From positions 1 through 39,205 of the forward strand of contig JAIVJI010000076.1 of NCBI GenBank assembly GCA_020200135.1: 39,205 nt of DNA. Direction: 5' to 3'. Of the stretch, positions 17,118-26,359 are shown piece by piece (the stretch's first letter is position 1; each line of letters opens with the position of its first letter). The notes beneath the pieces were generated by a model. The model made no database searches. It was given only the letters and a program-made list of their open reading frames with translations, and was not told the DNA's origin. The position numbers were made by a program, and so were the translations under genes. The DNA comes from Acidobacteriota bacterium (GTDB lineage Bacteria; Acidobacteriota; Blastocatellia; Pyrinomonadales; Pyrinomonadaceae).

Positions 17118-20100
17118 ATGATCAAACGCTTAGTCGCTCTCACCGCCTGCATTCTCTGCCTGGGCGCGGCGGTCTGTGCGCAGACCGTCACCGGCACTTT
17201 GCAGGGGACGGTCAGAGACCCCAACGGCGCGGTCGTGCCCGGCGCGACCGTCGCGATCCGCAACGTCCAGACCGGGAACGAGCGCACGCTGACGACCAAC
17301 GGGGAGGGTTACTACGTCGCCAACTTCCTGCCCGTCGGCAACTACCACGCGACCGCCTCGGGTCAGGGCTTCGGCTCGGTCAGGCGCGAGGGGCTCGAGG
17401 TGCCGCTCAACCAGACCGTCGTCGCCGACTTCACGCTCAGCCCGACGGTCGGCGAGACCGTCACCGTCACGACCTCGGAAGAGCCCATCAACACGACCAA
17501 CGCCGAGATCAAGGGCCGGCTGAACGAGCAGGAGATTCTCGACAAGCCCACCTTCAACCAGAGCAACTTCCTGACGCTCGCCGAGACCTTCACCGGGTTT
17601 CAGGAGAACCCGACTTCGGGGCAGAACAACCCGACCGCCTCCTCCGGCTCCTCGATCAACTTCAACGGGACGGGCACGCGCGGCGCGACCTTCCAGATCA
17701 ACGGCGTGAATAACGACGACGCCTCCGAGAACCAGAACCGGCAGGGCGCGTCGCTCTCGACCATCAAAGAGTTCCAGGTCATCACCAACAACTTCACCGC
17801 CGAGTTCGGGCGCGGCTACGGCGCCGTCGTGCTCGTCCAGACCAAGTCGGGCACCAACGGCCTGCACGGCGACGTCTACATCTACCACAACAACAGCGCG
17901 CTCAACGCCACCAACAACGCCTTCACGCCCGGCGCGCGCAAGCCCGTCAACCGACGCAACCAGTACGGCGCGACCGCCGGCTTCCCGTTCATCAAAAACC
18001 GCCTCCTCGGCTTCGTCAGTTTCGACGAGGTGCGGAACAGCGGCGCCGGCGGCTACACGCGCGACCTCTTCCTGGCCTCCGAGCGCAACCCCGCCAACTG
18101 GTTCAACACGAAGCCGGCGGGCGCCACCACCCACCCGAACGACACGCCGGCCAACCGAGCCTTCATCCAGTCGGTGCTCGACCGCTTCCCTTCTTCGCTG
18201 ACGCCGAACGACCCGCGCAGCGCACGCACGTTCACGGGGCAGGTCGGCTTCGACCGCCCGCTCAAGGACTACTCGGGCCGCCTCGACTGGAACGCGCGCG
18301 AGTCCGACAACGTCTTCGTCCGCTGGCAGTACACCCGGCAGGTCTTCGACAACGAGGACATCATCATCGGCGAGGCCACCAAGCAGAACAACAAGCAGCA
18401 GAATGTCGGGCTGACGTGGACGCACCTGTTCTCGAACTCGACCGTCGGCGAGTTCCGCTACGGGCTGGGGCTGCGCACCACGCTCGTCGGCATCAAGGCC
18501 GGCAACGACACGCCCATCATCCGCTTCGGCGGGACGCCCGTCGCCGGCTCCATCATCGGCAACGCCGGCGCCTTCCCCATCAACCGCTGGCAGACAGACC
18601 ACCAGTTCGTCTACAACATCTCGACGCTGTTCGCCGGCAGCCACTTCTTCAGGGCCGGCACCGACATCCGCCGCCAGAGCCTCGACGACGTGGCCGACAA
18701 CTTCTCGCGCGGCTTCTACAACCTCGCGGCCACCTGCAACGGCGTCAACTACGGCACCTCCTACAACGCACTCCTCAACGGCTGCGCCGCCAACTACCAG
18801 AAGGGCTTCGGCCCCTTCTTCCTTGAGAACCGCCTCCGCGAGTCGAACTTCTACGCCGAGGACAACTGGAGGCTGCGGCCGAACCTGACCTTGAACATCG
18901 GCGTGCGCTACGAGTACGTCTCGGCGCCCGAGGAGGCCGCGGGGCGCATCAACTACGGCTTCGAGGACGACAAGGACAACATCGAGCCGCGCGTCGGCTT
19001 CGCGTGGAGCCCGGATTTCGAGGGCGGCTTCCTCGGCCGCCTCTTCGGGCGGGCGGGCAACTCCTCGATCCGCGCCGGCTACGGCATCTTCCACGGCCGC
19101 CTCTTCCAGTCGGTCTTCTCGCAGTCGGGCGCGACCGTGCGCTTCAACCCGCCCAACGCGCTCTTCTACAACCAGTCGGGCGTGGCCACCGCCACCTTCA
19201 GCCCGAACAACCTCGCCGACCCGACGGGCGGCTTCGTCTTCGTGCCCGGCCCGCAATCACTCCGCCACGCCGAGGCGCACATCGACCCCGGCCTGGAGAT
19301 GCCCTACACGCAGCAGTGGAGTTTGAGCTACGAGCGCCAGCTCCCCTGGCGCTCCTCGCTGCGGCTGAGCTACACGGGCAACCGCGGCATCGGTCTCATC
19401 AAGTACTCGCTTAAGAACCTGCCGCTCACGGGCGACGTGACGGTCGTCAACGCGCCGAACAACGCGCCCAACGTGCTCTACAGCTTCACGGGGCTCGCGG
19501 CCGGCGACCCGCGCCGCGTGGACACGCGCGGGCAGACGTTACGGCTCGCGTCCGACCCGCAGTGCGCGGGTACGGGGCTGCCGCTCATCCCGACGACCGC
19601 GGTCTGCCCCGTCGCCGTCCCCATCGGCCCGCTCGAATACAGCGTCCGGCTCCCGCGCGTCAACGAGCGGCGGCCCGACCCGCGCTTCACCACCAACACC
19701 TTCGTCAGCAACGACGCCTGGACCTACTACAACGGCCTCCAGGCGACCTGGGAGAAGAAGTACAGCCACGGCCTCAGCTTCCAGGCGTCTTACACCTGGT
19801 CGAAGTCCATCGATACGACATCGGAGGCGACCAACCTCGGCGGGGCGGCCAGCTCCGGCGGCGACTCGAACATCCTCGGCAACAGCTCGCGCGTCTCGCG
19901 CGGCCTCTCGCACTTCGACACGCGCCACCGCCTGACCACCTTCGCCACCTACCAGCTCCCCTTCTTCAAAGGGTCGCGCGGCCTGTTCGACGAGAACGGG
20001 CTGAAGCCCGGCGCCTTCCTCGGCGGCTGGACGGTCTCGACCGTGGTCAAGCTCGCCGCGGGCACGCCCTTCTCGGTCATCAACAGCGGCGGCTTCGGCG

Positions 20101-20498
20101 ACCTGAACTTCGACGGCTTCACCGAGACGCGCCCGGTGCTGCTCAACCTCGGGCTCCTCGGCGGGAACTTCGATTTGCCGAGGGGGACGACCCCGCTCAT
20201 CCCCGCGTCGGCCTTCCGCGCGCCGACGGTGCGTGACTTCGGCTGCTGCGTCCTCGGGCGCAACACCTTCTTCGGCGACGGCGTGAAGAACGTCGACCTC
20301 GGCATCTACCGCACGTTCGCGATGCCGTGGGAGTCGCACCGGCTGCTGTTCCGCGCAGACCTCTTCAACGCCTTCAACCACGTGCAGTACTCCTTCCCGA
20401 ACCCGGACCTCGCGAGCGCGACGTTCGGCCGCATCATCTCGACGGCGAACCTCTACAGCCCGCGCGTCGTGCAGCTCTCGCTGCGCTACCAGTATTGA
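17118..20498 (+). CDS. TonB-dependent receptor, Oar-like, with carboxypeptidase-regulatory-like domain
   Basis: A 1,126-residue outer-membrane protein. The signal peptide MIKRLVALTACILCLGAAVCA ends near residue 21. It is followed by a carboxypeptidase-regulatory-like (Ig-type) domain at about 22-105 (GTLQGTVRDPNGAVVPGATVAI, GYYVANFLPVGNYHATAS), a plug region at about 115-240 (TRGATFQINGVNNDDASENQN, IKEFQVITNNFTAEFGRGYG) and a long beta-barrel to the end. The last residues, VVQLSLRYQY, end in an aromatic residue as outer-membrane barrels do. Acidobacteria carry many such Oar-type receptors, thought to take up large or sugar-like substrates using TonB energy; the substrate here is unknown. It is transcribed alone and followed at once by a hairpin. 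No neighbouring gene identifies the ligand, although a glycosidase-like gene comes next. Confidence 0.93.
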   Translation: MIKRLVALTACILCLGAAVCAQTVTGTLQGTVRDPNGAVVPGATVAIRNVQTGNERTLTTNGEGYYVANFLPVGNYHATASGQGFGSVRREGLEVPLNQTVVADFTLSPTVGETVTVTTSEEPINTTNAEIKGRLNEQEILDKPTFNQSNFLTLAETFTGFQENPTSGQNNPTASSGSSINFNGTGTRGATFQINGVNNDDASENQNRQGASLSTIKEFQVITNNFTAEFGRGYGAVVLVQTKSGTNGLHGDVYIYHNNSALNATNNAFTPGARKPVNRRNQYGATAGFPFIKNRLLGFVSFDEVRNSGAGGYTRDLFLASERNPANWFNTKPAGATTHPNDTPANRAFIQSVLDRFPSSLTPNDPRSARTFTGQVGFDRPLKDYSGRLDWNARESDNVFVRWQYTRQVFDNEDIIIGEATKQNNKQQNVGLTWTHLFSNSTVGEFRYGLGLRTTLVGIKAGNDTPIIRFGGTPVAGSIIGNAGAFPINRWQTDHQFVYNISTLFAGSHFFRAGTDIRRQSLDDVADNFSRGFYNLAATCNGVNYGTSYNALLNGCAANYQKGFGPFFLENRLRESNFYAEDNWRLRPNLTLNIGVRYEYVSAPEEAAGRINYGFEDDKDNIEPRVGFAWSPDFEGGFLGRLFGRAGNSSIRAGYGIFHGRLFQSVFSQSGATVRFNPPNALFYNQSGVATATFSPNNLADPTGGFVFVPGPQSLRHAEAHIDPGLEMPYTQQWSLSYERQLPWRSSLRLSYTGNRGIGLIKYSLKNLPLTGDVTVVNAPNNAPNVLYSFTGLAAGDPRRVDTRGQTLRLASDPQCAGTGLPLIPTTAVCPVAVPIGPLEYSVRLPRVNERRPDPRFTTNTFVSNDAWTYYNGLQATWEKKYSHGLSFQASYTWSKSIDTTSEATNLGGAASSGGDSNILGNSSRVSRGLSHFDTRHRLTTFATYQLPFFKGSRGLFDENGLKPGAFLGGWTVSTVVKLAAGTPFSVINSGGFGDLNFDGFTETRPVLLNLGLLGGNFDLPRGTTPLIPASAFRAPTVRDFGCCVLGRNTFFGDGVKNVDLGIYRTFAMPWESHRLLFRADLFNAFNHVQYSFPNPDLASATFGRIISTANLYSPRVVQLSLRYQY

Positions 20499-20517
20499 GA
20501 GCGCGCGCACATGACCG

Positions 20518-20550
20518 AAGGGCGGGGGTTTTAACTACGCCCCCGCCCTT
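20518..20550 (+). terminator. Hairpin terminator after the TonB-dependent receptor
   Basis: The arms AAGGGCGGGGG (20518-20528) and CCCCCGCCCTT (20540-20550) pair perfectly over 11 bp around an 11-base loop, 20 bases past the stop codon. The following T run is short (TTT including the arm), so termination may be only partly intrinsic. Confidence 0.7.
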
Positions 20551-20574
20551 TCCCCTGCCGGTTCAGACGAAAGA

Positions 20575-21689
20575 ATGATGATGAGCGATAAGCTGACCCG
20601 AATCGTCGGACACCTGACCGCCGCCTTTTTACTGACGCTGACCTGCGCCGTCGCGTCACGCCCGCAGACGCCGACTCAGACGCCCACGCCGGCGCCGGCG
20701 CCGGCGCCCGCTCGCGTCGCGCCGCCCGCGGGCGAGGTGCGCGCGCTGTGGGTCGTGAGGACGACGCTCACCTCGCGCGAGAAGATTCGCGCGATGGTCG
20801 AGGCCGCGAAGCGGAACGGCTTCAACAACCTCATCGTGCAGGTTCGCGGGCGCGGCGACGCTTACTACCGCGCGCGCTGGGAGCCGCGCGCCGCCGCGCT
20901 GAAAGACCAGCCCGCGGACTTCGACCCGCTCGCCCTGACCATCCGTGAGGCGCACCGCGAGGGACTCAAAGTTCACGCGTGGGTCAACACGAACCTGCTC
21001 GCGAACCTCGACGAGCTGCCGGCCGAGCCCGAGCACGTCTACAACGCGCGCCCCGAATGGCTGGCCGTGCCGCGCGCGGTCGCCGCCGAACTCTACGCGA
21101 CGGCTCCGTCCGACCCGCGCTACCGCGCGCGCATCGTGGAGTGGTCGAAGGCCAACCGCGGGGAGCTGGAAGGCGTTTACACCGCTCCCGCGCACCCGGC
21201 CGTGCGCGAGCACGTCTATTCCATCTGGATGGACTTGCTCGAACGCTACGACCTCGACGGCCTACACTTCGACTACGTGCGTTTCGCCAGCCCCGACTTC
21301 GACTACAGTCGCGCGTCGCTCGAACGCTTCCGCGCATGGATTGACCCGCGCCTCTCGGCGGCCGAGCGCCGCCTGCTCGACGGCGCGCTCAAGGCCGACC
21401 CGCTCGCCGCCGCCGACGCCTACCGCGAGCTGTTCGCCGACTTCCAACGCGAACAGGTCACGGCGCTCGTCGAGCGCATCTATCACGGCGTGAAGAAGCG
21501 CCGCCCCTCGGCGGTCGTCTCGGCGGCCGTCTTCGCCAACGACGAGAACGCGTACACGCGCAGGTTTCAGGACTGGCGGCGCTGGCTCGCGATGGGAGTC
21601 CTCGACGTGGTCTGCCCGATGGCCTACACGCCCGACAGGCGCGAGACGCCGTCGAAGTTTTCCAGGACGTTCCGGCAGAGTTCATTTAA
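20575..21689 (+). pseudogene. Glycosidase-like protein (GHL10/family 10 type), C-terminus damaged
   Basis: The protein begins with an export signal (HLTAAFLLTLTCAVAS) and a Pro/Thr linker. Then come features of the GHL10 (PF02638) family: RALWVVRTTLTSREKIRAMV, NNLIVQVRGRGDAYYRARW, KVHAWVNTNLLANL, and YDLDGLHFDYVRFASPDFDY, the Asp/Tyr region of the barrel. Similarity runs to CPMAYTPD near residue 354 (about 21636) and then stops. The frame continues to 22332, but from 21682 on it is antisense to the acetyltransferase gene and is not protein-like. In another frame, positions 21636-21686 read QARDAVEVFQDVPAEFI, followed by TAA at 21687-21689, which would end the gene neatly against the convergent neighbour. 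A deletion of the last barrel strands with a frameshift explains this best. Probably inactive as it stands. Confidence 0.6.
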
Positions 21690-22893
21690 AGGGATTCCGG
21701 TCGGGCGCTTCGTCGTGTGGGACGGCGCGGAGGAGACCGCGAACGGCCACGTTGAGCGCCGGGACGCGGTGCCGAATCCAGACACGCATCGGCGCGGGGC
21801 GCGCGCCGAGCCGCGCCTTCGGTTCGAGCGCGGTGCGCCCCAGCGAGAGCCGCCGGCAGCCGAGCCCGATGGCGTCGCCCACCACCGCCTGCAACAGGCG
21901 GAGGTAGACCGGGAACTTCGCGTTGGCCTCGCGGTCGAAGCCGATGTAGTAGCCGACGGCCGTCTCCCCGTCGCGCACCGTCGTCACGAATCCCAGCAGC
22001 TCTCCGTCGCGCCGGACGACCGTGCAGCGCATCCCTTCGCCGAGCCGTCCGGCGAGCACCGGGAGGTACGCGGCGGGGAGCGTCACCAGCCTCAGCCGGG
22101 CGTTGTTGTGAGTCTGCATGTAGAGCGCGTGCAGCGCGTCGGCGTGCGGCTCGATGTCCGTCAGCTCTTCGACGGAGCAGCCGGCCGCCGCCACGTCCTT
22201 TTCGATCTGCCTCGCAGCCTTGCGGTACTTGGCTGTGAGGCTCGCCAGATAGTCTTCATACCCGCCCCAGCGCGGCGACAGTTCCAGCACCATGTCGGGG
22301 TCGGTTTCGAGCGGGCGGTAAGAAAACTGTGACAGCGCCTCGGCGCCCGCGGCGTGCTCGCCGGTGATGTCTTTGACCATGACGAGGTCCGCGTCGCCCG
22401 AGAGCTTGTCGGCACGCCGCAGCCGGTAGAGCGCCTCGGCGACCGCGGGCCAGAGCGCCGTCGGGTCTTCGCCCGGCGCGAACGCGACGCCGTGCAGTCC
22501 CCACGACAGCAGGTTCCCGCAGACGAGCACCCTCTCCCGCACGCGCTCGAGCGCGGCGGCCAGACGCTCGTGTCGCCCGGTCTTACGCACGCGCGCGGCC
22601 GAGACCGTCACGCACTGCGCCGAGACGGCCGCCACCGCCTCGCGGCCGCGGAAGACCATGGCGTATCGCTGGCGAAGGTTCTCCGGCCCCGCCTCTTCGA
22701 TGACGCGCAGGTAGCGGCGCGAGAGGAAGAGCGAATGGCCGGCGGTCAGGTCGTCCCAGCGCGCCGCGTCCAGGTACTCGACGCTGTCGGCGAGCGCGAA
22801 GCCGAAGCCCGTCGGGCGGTGGCGCGCGCGGTGGCCTTCGCGCAGCTCGCGCGCCCTGCTCACCAGCTTTTTGAGAGGCTTGATGTCCGGCAT
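21682..22893 (-). CDS. FemAB/BioF2-like GNAT acetyltransferase
   Basis: The 403-residue protein contains a GNAT fold of the Acetyltransf_6 (BioF2-like) type in its C-terminal half. Signs are YEDYLASLTAKYRKAARQIEKDVAAAG, an aromatic/basic helix typical of FemAB-like enzymes, MQTHNNARLRLVTLPAAYLPVL, GELLGFVTTVRDGETAVGYYIGFD, and LQAVVGDAIGLGCRRLSLGRT, the acyl-donor end. The N-terminal half (about 30-190) is a second, more degenerate GNAT-like lobe. Relatives transfer amino-acyl or acyl groups to cell-surface precursors or carrier proteins; the acceptor is unknown. The ATG at 22893 is 15 bases after the MoaD-fusion stop, so the two are co-transcribed. Its stop overlaps the presumed end of the convergent glycosidase-like gene by 8 bases. 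Confidence 0.82.
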   Translation of the reverse strand: MPDIKPLKKLVSRARELREGHRARHRPTGFGFALADSVEYLDAARWDDLTAGHSLFLSRRYLRVIEEAGPENLRQRYAMVFRGREAVAAVSAQCVTVSAARVRKTGRHERLAAALERVRERVLVCGNLLSWGLHGVAFAPGEDPTALWPAVAEALYRLRRADKLSGDADLVMVKDITGEHAAGAEALSQFSYRPLETDPDMVLELSPRWGGYEDYLASLTAKYRKAARQIEKDVAAAGCSVEELTDIEPHADALHALYMQTHNNARLRLVTLPAAYLPVLAGRLGEGMRCTVVRRDGELLGFVTTVRDGETAVGYYIGFDREANAKFPVYLRLLQAVVGDAIGLGCRRLSLGRTALEPKARLGARPAPMRVWIRHRVPALNVAVRGLLRAVPHDEAPDRNPFK

Positions 22894-22908
22894 GAGTCTT
22901 TGCGGGCT

Positions 22909-24096
22909 CTACGGCCGGCCGACCGTCACGGGGATGTTCTGTGAGCCGCAGGGCGACGTAACGCGCACCGTGTACACGCCGGGCTTTCTACTGACCGACC
23001 TCACCGAATATCTAAGCCACTCGTTACCGCCGGCTCGGCCTTCGGAGAATACAGAGATGTGCGACCAGTCGGGCGTGGTGACAGTGACGCGCCCCGCCCC
23101 GCCGGGCCCGCCAACGACGAGGGTGGCCGCACCCCCGTTGCGGATGTTGAGGGAGCCCTCGCTGGCATAAAGCGCGCAAGGCACAGTCCTGCCCTGTCGC
23201 GCCGCTGCTTTCTTCTCAACCTCCGGCGTCCCGCCCGGGCGCCCGGCAATTCTTGCCGGCGGACTCGTCCCACTCGCGGCCGGCGCGTTGGCGCCGGTCT
23301 CGCGCTTGTTCACGCCCTCTCTATCCATCAACCCGGCAGGGTTCGTTCTCGGAGCCTCTGCGTTTGGCGGCTCATCGAAGTCGGGTGTGGTTGCGATTTC
23401 ATCAGCCGCCGGAGAGGCGTCGCTAATCTCGTCGGGCCGAGGTTCTGCCGCGGCCGCGGGCGCAGGTGTTGTTTGCCCGGTCGCAGCCGTGACATGCAGT
23501 AACCGTGCGGCCGCGGGGTGGGTGCTGGAAGCGGCCGATGCGAGACGGGTGTTGATCCAGGCTCCGCAGGTAATGCCGAGGGCGACCGCAAGCATGACCG
23601 CGCAGACGAGCGTGACAGTCTCCGATTGGGGACCTCCAGAGGAAATTGCCTTCCCGGGCCATAAAACGCGTGCGGCAGCTACAGGGGGCGCGGCGGCAGG
23701 CGCCACTGACACGAAAGGTTCTTCGACCGCCGCAACGGGCTCGGGCGCGTCACCCGGGGCCGGTCCTTTAACGTCTTGATCCACTGTTGGCTCCGGGCTC
23801 CAGCCGCCGGCGATGGCCCCGACGACCAGAAACGGCTCTTCACCCGTCGCGACCGCGTCCGGCAGCGGGGCGTCTGGTGACTCGTGTGTGATGTCCTGTT
23901 CGCAGGCGAAGAACCTCACGAAGGCCCGGCGCTCCAGCGTCTCGTGTGTGCGAATCGTGCCGCGCAGGGCCGGGTAGCGGGCCTCGAGCGCGTCGAGCAC
24001 CGAACGCTGCGTGACCGGGCGCTCTACGTGCAACTCGACCTCGCCGTCCACGCGCGCGAGAGTCCGCAGCGGCAGGGGGAGCAGGACTCGTATCAC
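22909..24096 (-). CDS. MoaD/ThiS-like domain fused to a membrane anchor and extracytoplasmic domain
   Basis: A GTG start at 24096 overlaps the stop of the upstream Asp-box gene as GTGA, a coupled arrangement; open frame upstream of it is antisense-like. Residues 1-98 form a ubiquitin-like MoaD/ThiS domain ([59 protein letters not shown]) and end AIAGG, with Gly97-Gly98 where such proteins normally stop. Here a TGG (Trp99) follows and translation continues. Next are a Pro/Ala linker, one membrane helix at about 161-182 ([20 protein letters not shown]), a long disordered Ala/Pro/Glu linker, and a C-terminal beta domain (about 305-395) with Cys307 and Cys383, possibly a disulfide. The Asp-box plus MoaD-like pairing is common in bacteria; the anchored fusion is unusual. 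Role unknown. Confidence 0.78.
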   Translation of the reverse strand: MIRVLLPLPLRTLARVDGEVELHVERPVTQRSVLDALEARYPALRGTIRTHETLERRAFVRFFACEQDITHESPDAPLPDAVATGEEPFLVVGAIAGGWSPEPTVDQDVKGPAPGDAPEPVAAVEEPFVSVAPAAAPPVAAARVLWPGKAISSGGPQSETVTLVCAVMLAVALGITCGAWINTRLASAASSTHPAAARLLHVTAATGQTTPAPAAAAEPRPDEISDASPAADEIATTPDFDEPPNAEAPRTNPAGLMDREGVNKRETGANAPAASGTSPPARIAGRPGGTPEVEKKAAARQGRTVPCALYASEGSLNIRNGGAATLVVGGPGGAGRVTVTTPDWSHISVFSEGRAGGNEWLRYSVRSVSRKPGVYTVRVTSPCGSQNIPVTVGRP

Positions 24097-25280
24097 GACA
24101 GCGTCTGCACCTCTACGGAGAGCACCGCCGGGAGGTCGCGGACGATGGGCGACCAGTCGTCCCCGGCGTCCGGAGACGCGTAGACCTGCCCGCCGGTCGT
24201 GCCGAAGTAGACGCCGCACGGGTCGAGTGTGTCGACGGCCATCGCGTCGCGCAGCACGTTGACGTAGCAGTCACTCTGCGGCAGCCCCGACGTGAGCGCC
24301 TCCCACTCGTTCCCTCCCGTGCGGCTGCGGTACACGCGCAGTTTCCCCTCGGGCGGGTAGTGCTCGGCGTCGCTCTCGATGGGGACGACGTAGACTGTCT
24401 CCGGCTCGTGCGCGTGGACGTCTATGACGAACCCGAAGTCCGAGGGCAGATTCCCGCTCACTTCGTACCAGGAGTCTCCGGCGTCGTCGCTGCGCATGAC
24501 GTCCCAGTGCTTCTGCATGAAGAGCACTTCGGGGCGCGAAGGGTGCACCGCGACGTGATGCACGCAGTGGCCAACCTCCGCGGTCGGGTCGGGGATGTAG
24601 AGCGAGTGGAGGCCGCGGTTGATGGGTCGCCACGCCTGCCCACCGTCGTCGGTGCGGAACGCACCCGCGGCGGAGATGGCGACGTACATGCGCCCGGGGT
24701 TCTGCGGGTCGAGGATGATGGTGTGAAGACACATCCCGCCCGCGCCGGGCTGCCACTGCGGCCCCGTGCCGTGACCGCGCAGGCCGGAGAGCTCGTGCCA
24801 CGTCTGCCCGCCGTCGGTCGTGCGGAAGAGTGCGGCGTCCTCCGCCCCCGCGTAGATGGTCTCAGGGTCGTCGGGAGACGGCTCCAGGTGCCAGACGCGC
24901 TTGAACTCCCAGGGGCGCTGCGTGCCGTCATACCACTGATGTGTGGTGAGAGGTCTGCCGGTCTCCGTGGAGACATCGTAGGCGAACTTGTTGCTCTCCC
25001 CCTTCGGCATTCCTTCGGGAGTGGTGGTCGGCTCGCCCGCGGGCGTTCCGGGTTGGTGCCAGGTCTTCCCGCCGTCGTCGGAGCGTTGAATAATCTGCCC
25101 GAACCACCCACTGGTCTGCGAAGCGTAGATTCGGTTCGGGTCGGCCGGCGAGCCCTTCAGGTGATAGACCTCCCAGCCCGCGAAGTGGGGGCCGCTAACG
25201 CCCCACCGCCGGCGCTTCGCGTCCGATGTCAGGACGAAAGCACCCTTGCGTGTGCCGACCAATACTCGTACCCTACTCAA
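24093..25280 (-). CDS. Asp-box (BNR/VPS10-like) beta-propeller protein
   Basis: The 395-residue protein is built from Asp-box units: [36 protein letters not shown], and a weaker SPDAGDDW near the end. These mark a sialidase- or Vps10-like beta-propeller. It starts [19 protein letters not shown], which is the first blade, and has no signal peptide, so it is probably cytoplasmic. Sialidase catalytic residues were not evident, so the name exo-alpha-sialidase that relatives often carry should not be taken literally. The start is TTG (25280) with GGGG about seven bases upstream; no ATG lies in frame near it. It overlaps the MoaD-like fusion by 4 bases, and relatives are often paired with a MoaD/ThiS-like protein. 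It lies 45 bases after the winged-helix gene. Confidence 0.85.
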   Translation of the reverse strand: MSRVRVLVGTRKGAFVLTSDAKRRRWGVSGPHFAGWEVYHLKGSPADPNRIYASQTSGWFGQIIQRSDDGGKTWHQPGTPAGEPTTTPEGMPKGESNKFAYDVSTETGRPLTTHQWYDGTQRPWEFKRVWHLEPSPDDPETIYAGAEDAALFRTTDGGQTWHELSGLRGHGTGPQWQPGAGGMCLHTIILDPQNPGRMYVAISAAGAFRTDDGGQAWRPINRGLHSLYIPDPTAEVGHCVHHVAVHPSRPEVLFMQKHWDVMRSDDAGDSWYEVSGNLPSDFGFVIDVHAHEPETVYVVPIESDAEHYPPEGKLRVYRSRTGGNEWEALTSGLPQSDCYVNVLRDAMAVDTLDPCGVYFGTTGGQVYASPDAGDDWSPIVRDLPAVLSVEVQTLS

Positions 25281-25325
25281 ACATAACCCCTTCCCCGTTG
25301 CGACGCGGCCGCGTGCCGTCGCGCC

Positions 25326-26351
25326 TTATTCGGTCGGCGTAAGCTTTTCGTGCCTGCATCTGGCGACCCCGTTCTCGTACCCTTGCGGGTAGTAGTAATT
25401 ACTGCCCCCGCAGTCGGGACACTTCATCGCGTCGACGGATTTCTGGGGGGCGCTTCCCTTTCCCGCTTCGGCCTCCCCTTCCAACTCGCGCCTCTCTTTC
25501 TTCCAGAGGCGCCGGCGAAGGTGTTCGGTCAGGAACGCCGGCACACTCGACACGCCGTCCGTGCGCGCGGCCGCAATTTTCAGTTCCGTCACCAGCAACT
25601 CGCCCAGCTCGCCCCAGCGCTCGGCCTCGGCCGGTGTCGCCTCCCTGCCGGTGATTTCGCGCGTGGCCTGTCTGAGGCGCGCGAGCAGCGGGGCGTAAGC
25701 CTCATCATCATTAATTTTGTCTTTAAGAATTGTATTTAATTCTCCGGTAATTTTTACCGGAGTACTGGAGTCAAAATCTACCGGAGTACTCCGGTACCGG
25801 AGTACCGGAGTACCGGAGTAAGAGAGGATGCGGTAGACCTCTCCGCCCGGGCTGTTGCGATGCCCGGAGCGGGCGATGATACCTTTGGCTTCGAGACCCA
25901 CCAGCGCCGCGCGCACGGTCTTGTCGGAGTTGTACCCGGTGCGTTGCCGCAACACTTCGATCCTGATTTGGCGCTCCTCCATGTTGAAGCCGTGGATGAG
26001 ACGGTAGAGCTGATCGAAGACCTTGCTCTCGGCCGCCGAGAGCTGACGGTCGAGGGCGTCAGAGGCTTCATTAGGCTTTCGGTAAAACTGCGACTTTGGT
26101 ACTTCGGTACCGGAGTACTCCGGTACCGAAGTACTCCGGTGCTTCGGTAATTCATTATTAACTTGTTCTGTAATAATGACATCTTCCGACTTCGGTACTT
26201 CGGTACTTCGGTACTTCGGTACTTCGGTAATTTCCGGATGAATCAAATCCTCGTGCGGCAAACGCAAGGCCGGCGGGACAGAAAGGCCGAGCGTCTTTTT
26301 AGCTTTGGGCTGGCGCAGGGAACTCGATTCCTTGGGTTTTGTCTCTGCCAC
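25326..26351 (-). CDS. Winged-helix, zinc-ribbon protein with octamer-repeat-coded linkers (replication-protein-like)
   Basis: The 341-residue protein has a winged-helix domain at about 103-178 (LSAAESKVFDQLYRLIHGF, IRIEVLRQRTGYNSDKTVRAALVGLEAKGII). A helical region follows at about 215-300 (SVPAFLTEHLRRRLWKKERREL), resembling C-terminal parts of plasmid and phage replication proteins, and then a zinc-ribbon-like end with Cys311, Cys314, Cys332 and His334. The linkers at 42-55, 68-87 and 177-202 (TEVPKYRS, STSVPEYSGTEVPK, YSGTPVLRYRSTPV) are encoded by 8-bp DNA repeats read through in all phases. The GTG start at 26351 has AGGTGA just upstream, overlapping the ParA stop, 8 bases away. Being directly after ParA, it may be a DNA-binding partition partner or a replication initiator. 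This is inference; I recognise no named family. Confidence 0.75.
   Translation of the reverse strand: MAETKPKESSSLRQPKAKKTLGLSVPPALRLPHEDLIHPEITEVPKYRSTEVPKSEDVIITEQVNNELPKHRSTSVPEYSGTEVPKSQFYRKPNEASDALDRQLSAAESKVFDQLYRLIHGFNMEERQIRIEVLRQRTGYNSDKTVRAALVGLEAKGIIARSGHRNSPGGEVYRILSYSGTPVLRYRSTPVDFDSSTPVKITGELNTILKDKINDDEAYAPLLARLRQATREITGREATPAEAERWGELGELLVTELKIAAARTDGVSSVPAFLTEHLRRRLWKKERRELEGEAEAGKGSAPQKSVDAMKCPDCGGSNYYYPQGYENGVARCRHEKLTPTE
25755..25818. repeat. Octamer repeat array 1 (TACCGGAG/TACTCCGG)
   Basis: TACCGGAG occurs at 25755, 25779, 25795, 25803 and 25811. TACTGGAG at 25763 and the oppositely oriented TACTCCGG at 25787 keep the same 8-base phase. The unit is nearly self-complementary when rotated, so copies in both directions can pair. 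It lies inside the winged-helix gene, just after the segment coding the DNA-binding domain. Confidence 0.9.
26097..26150. repeat. Octamer repeat array 2 (mixed CGGTACTT/CGGTACCG/GAGTACTC)
   Basis: Consecutive 8-base units run TGGTACTT, CGGTACCG, GAGTACTC, CGGTACCG, AAGTACTC, CGGTGCTT, CGGTAATT. Units alternate in orientation, and CGGTACCG and GAGTACTC are themselves palindromes. The array codes the STSVPEYSGTEVPK linker before the winged-helix domain. Confidence 0.88.
26189..26228. repeat. Octamer repeat array 3: five perfect tandem ACTTCGGT units
   Basis: ACTTCGGT is repeated five times without change at 26189, 26197, 26205, 26213 and 26221. In the minus-strand gene this reads as the TEVPKYRS linker, since three octamers make one 24-base, 8-residue cycle. 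Together with arrays 1 and 2 it looks like an iteron-type protein-binding array placed inside the gene. Confidence 0.92.
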
Positions 26352-26359
26352 AATTCACC

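Noticed and set aside
17130..19256. 708-codon minus-strand frame inside the TonB-dependent receptor gene
   Set aside because: Composition is Val/Glu/Arg/Gly low complexity from antisense reading; the receptor on the plus strand has clear domain order.
21690..22332. Plus-strand continuation of the glycosidase-like frame
   Set aside because: It is antisense to the recognisable acetyltransferase gene and shows no family similarity, so it was not counted as part of the protein.
25755..26228. CRISPR array
   Set aside because: The repeats are 8 bases long, directly adjacent or mixed in orientation, and lie inside a coding sequence; there are no spacers and no cas genes.
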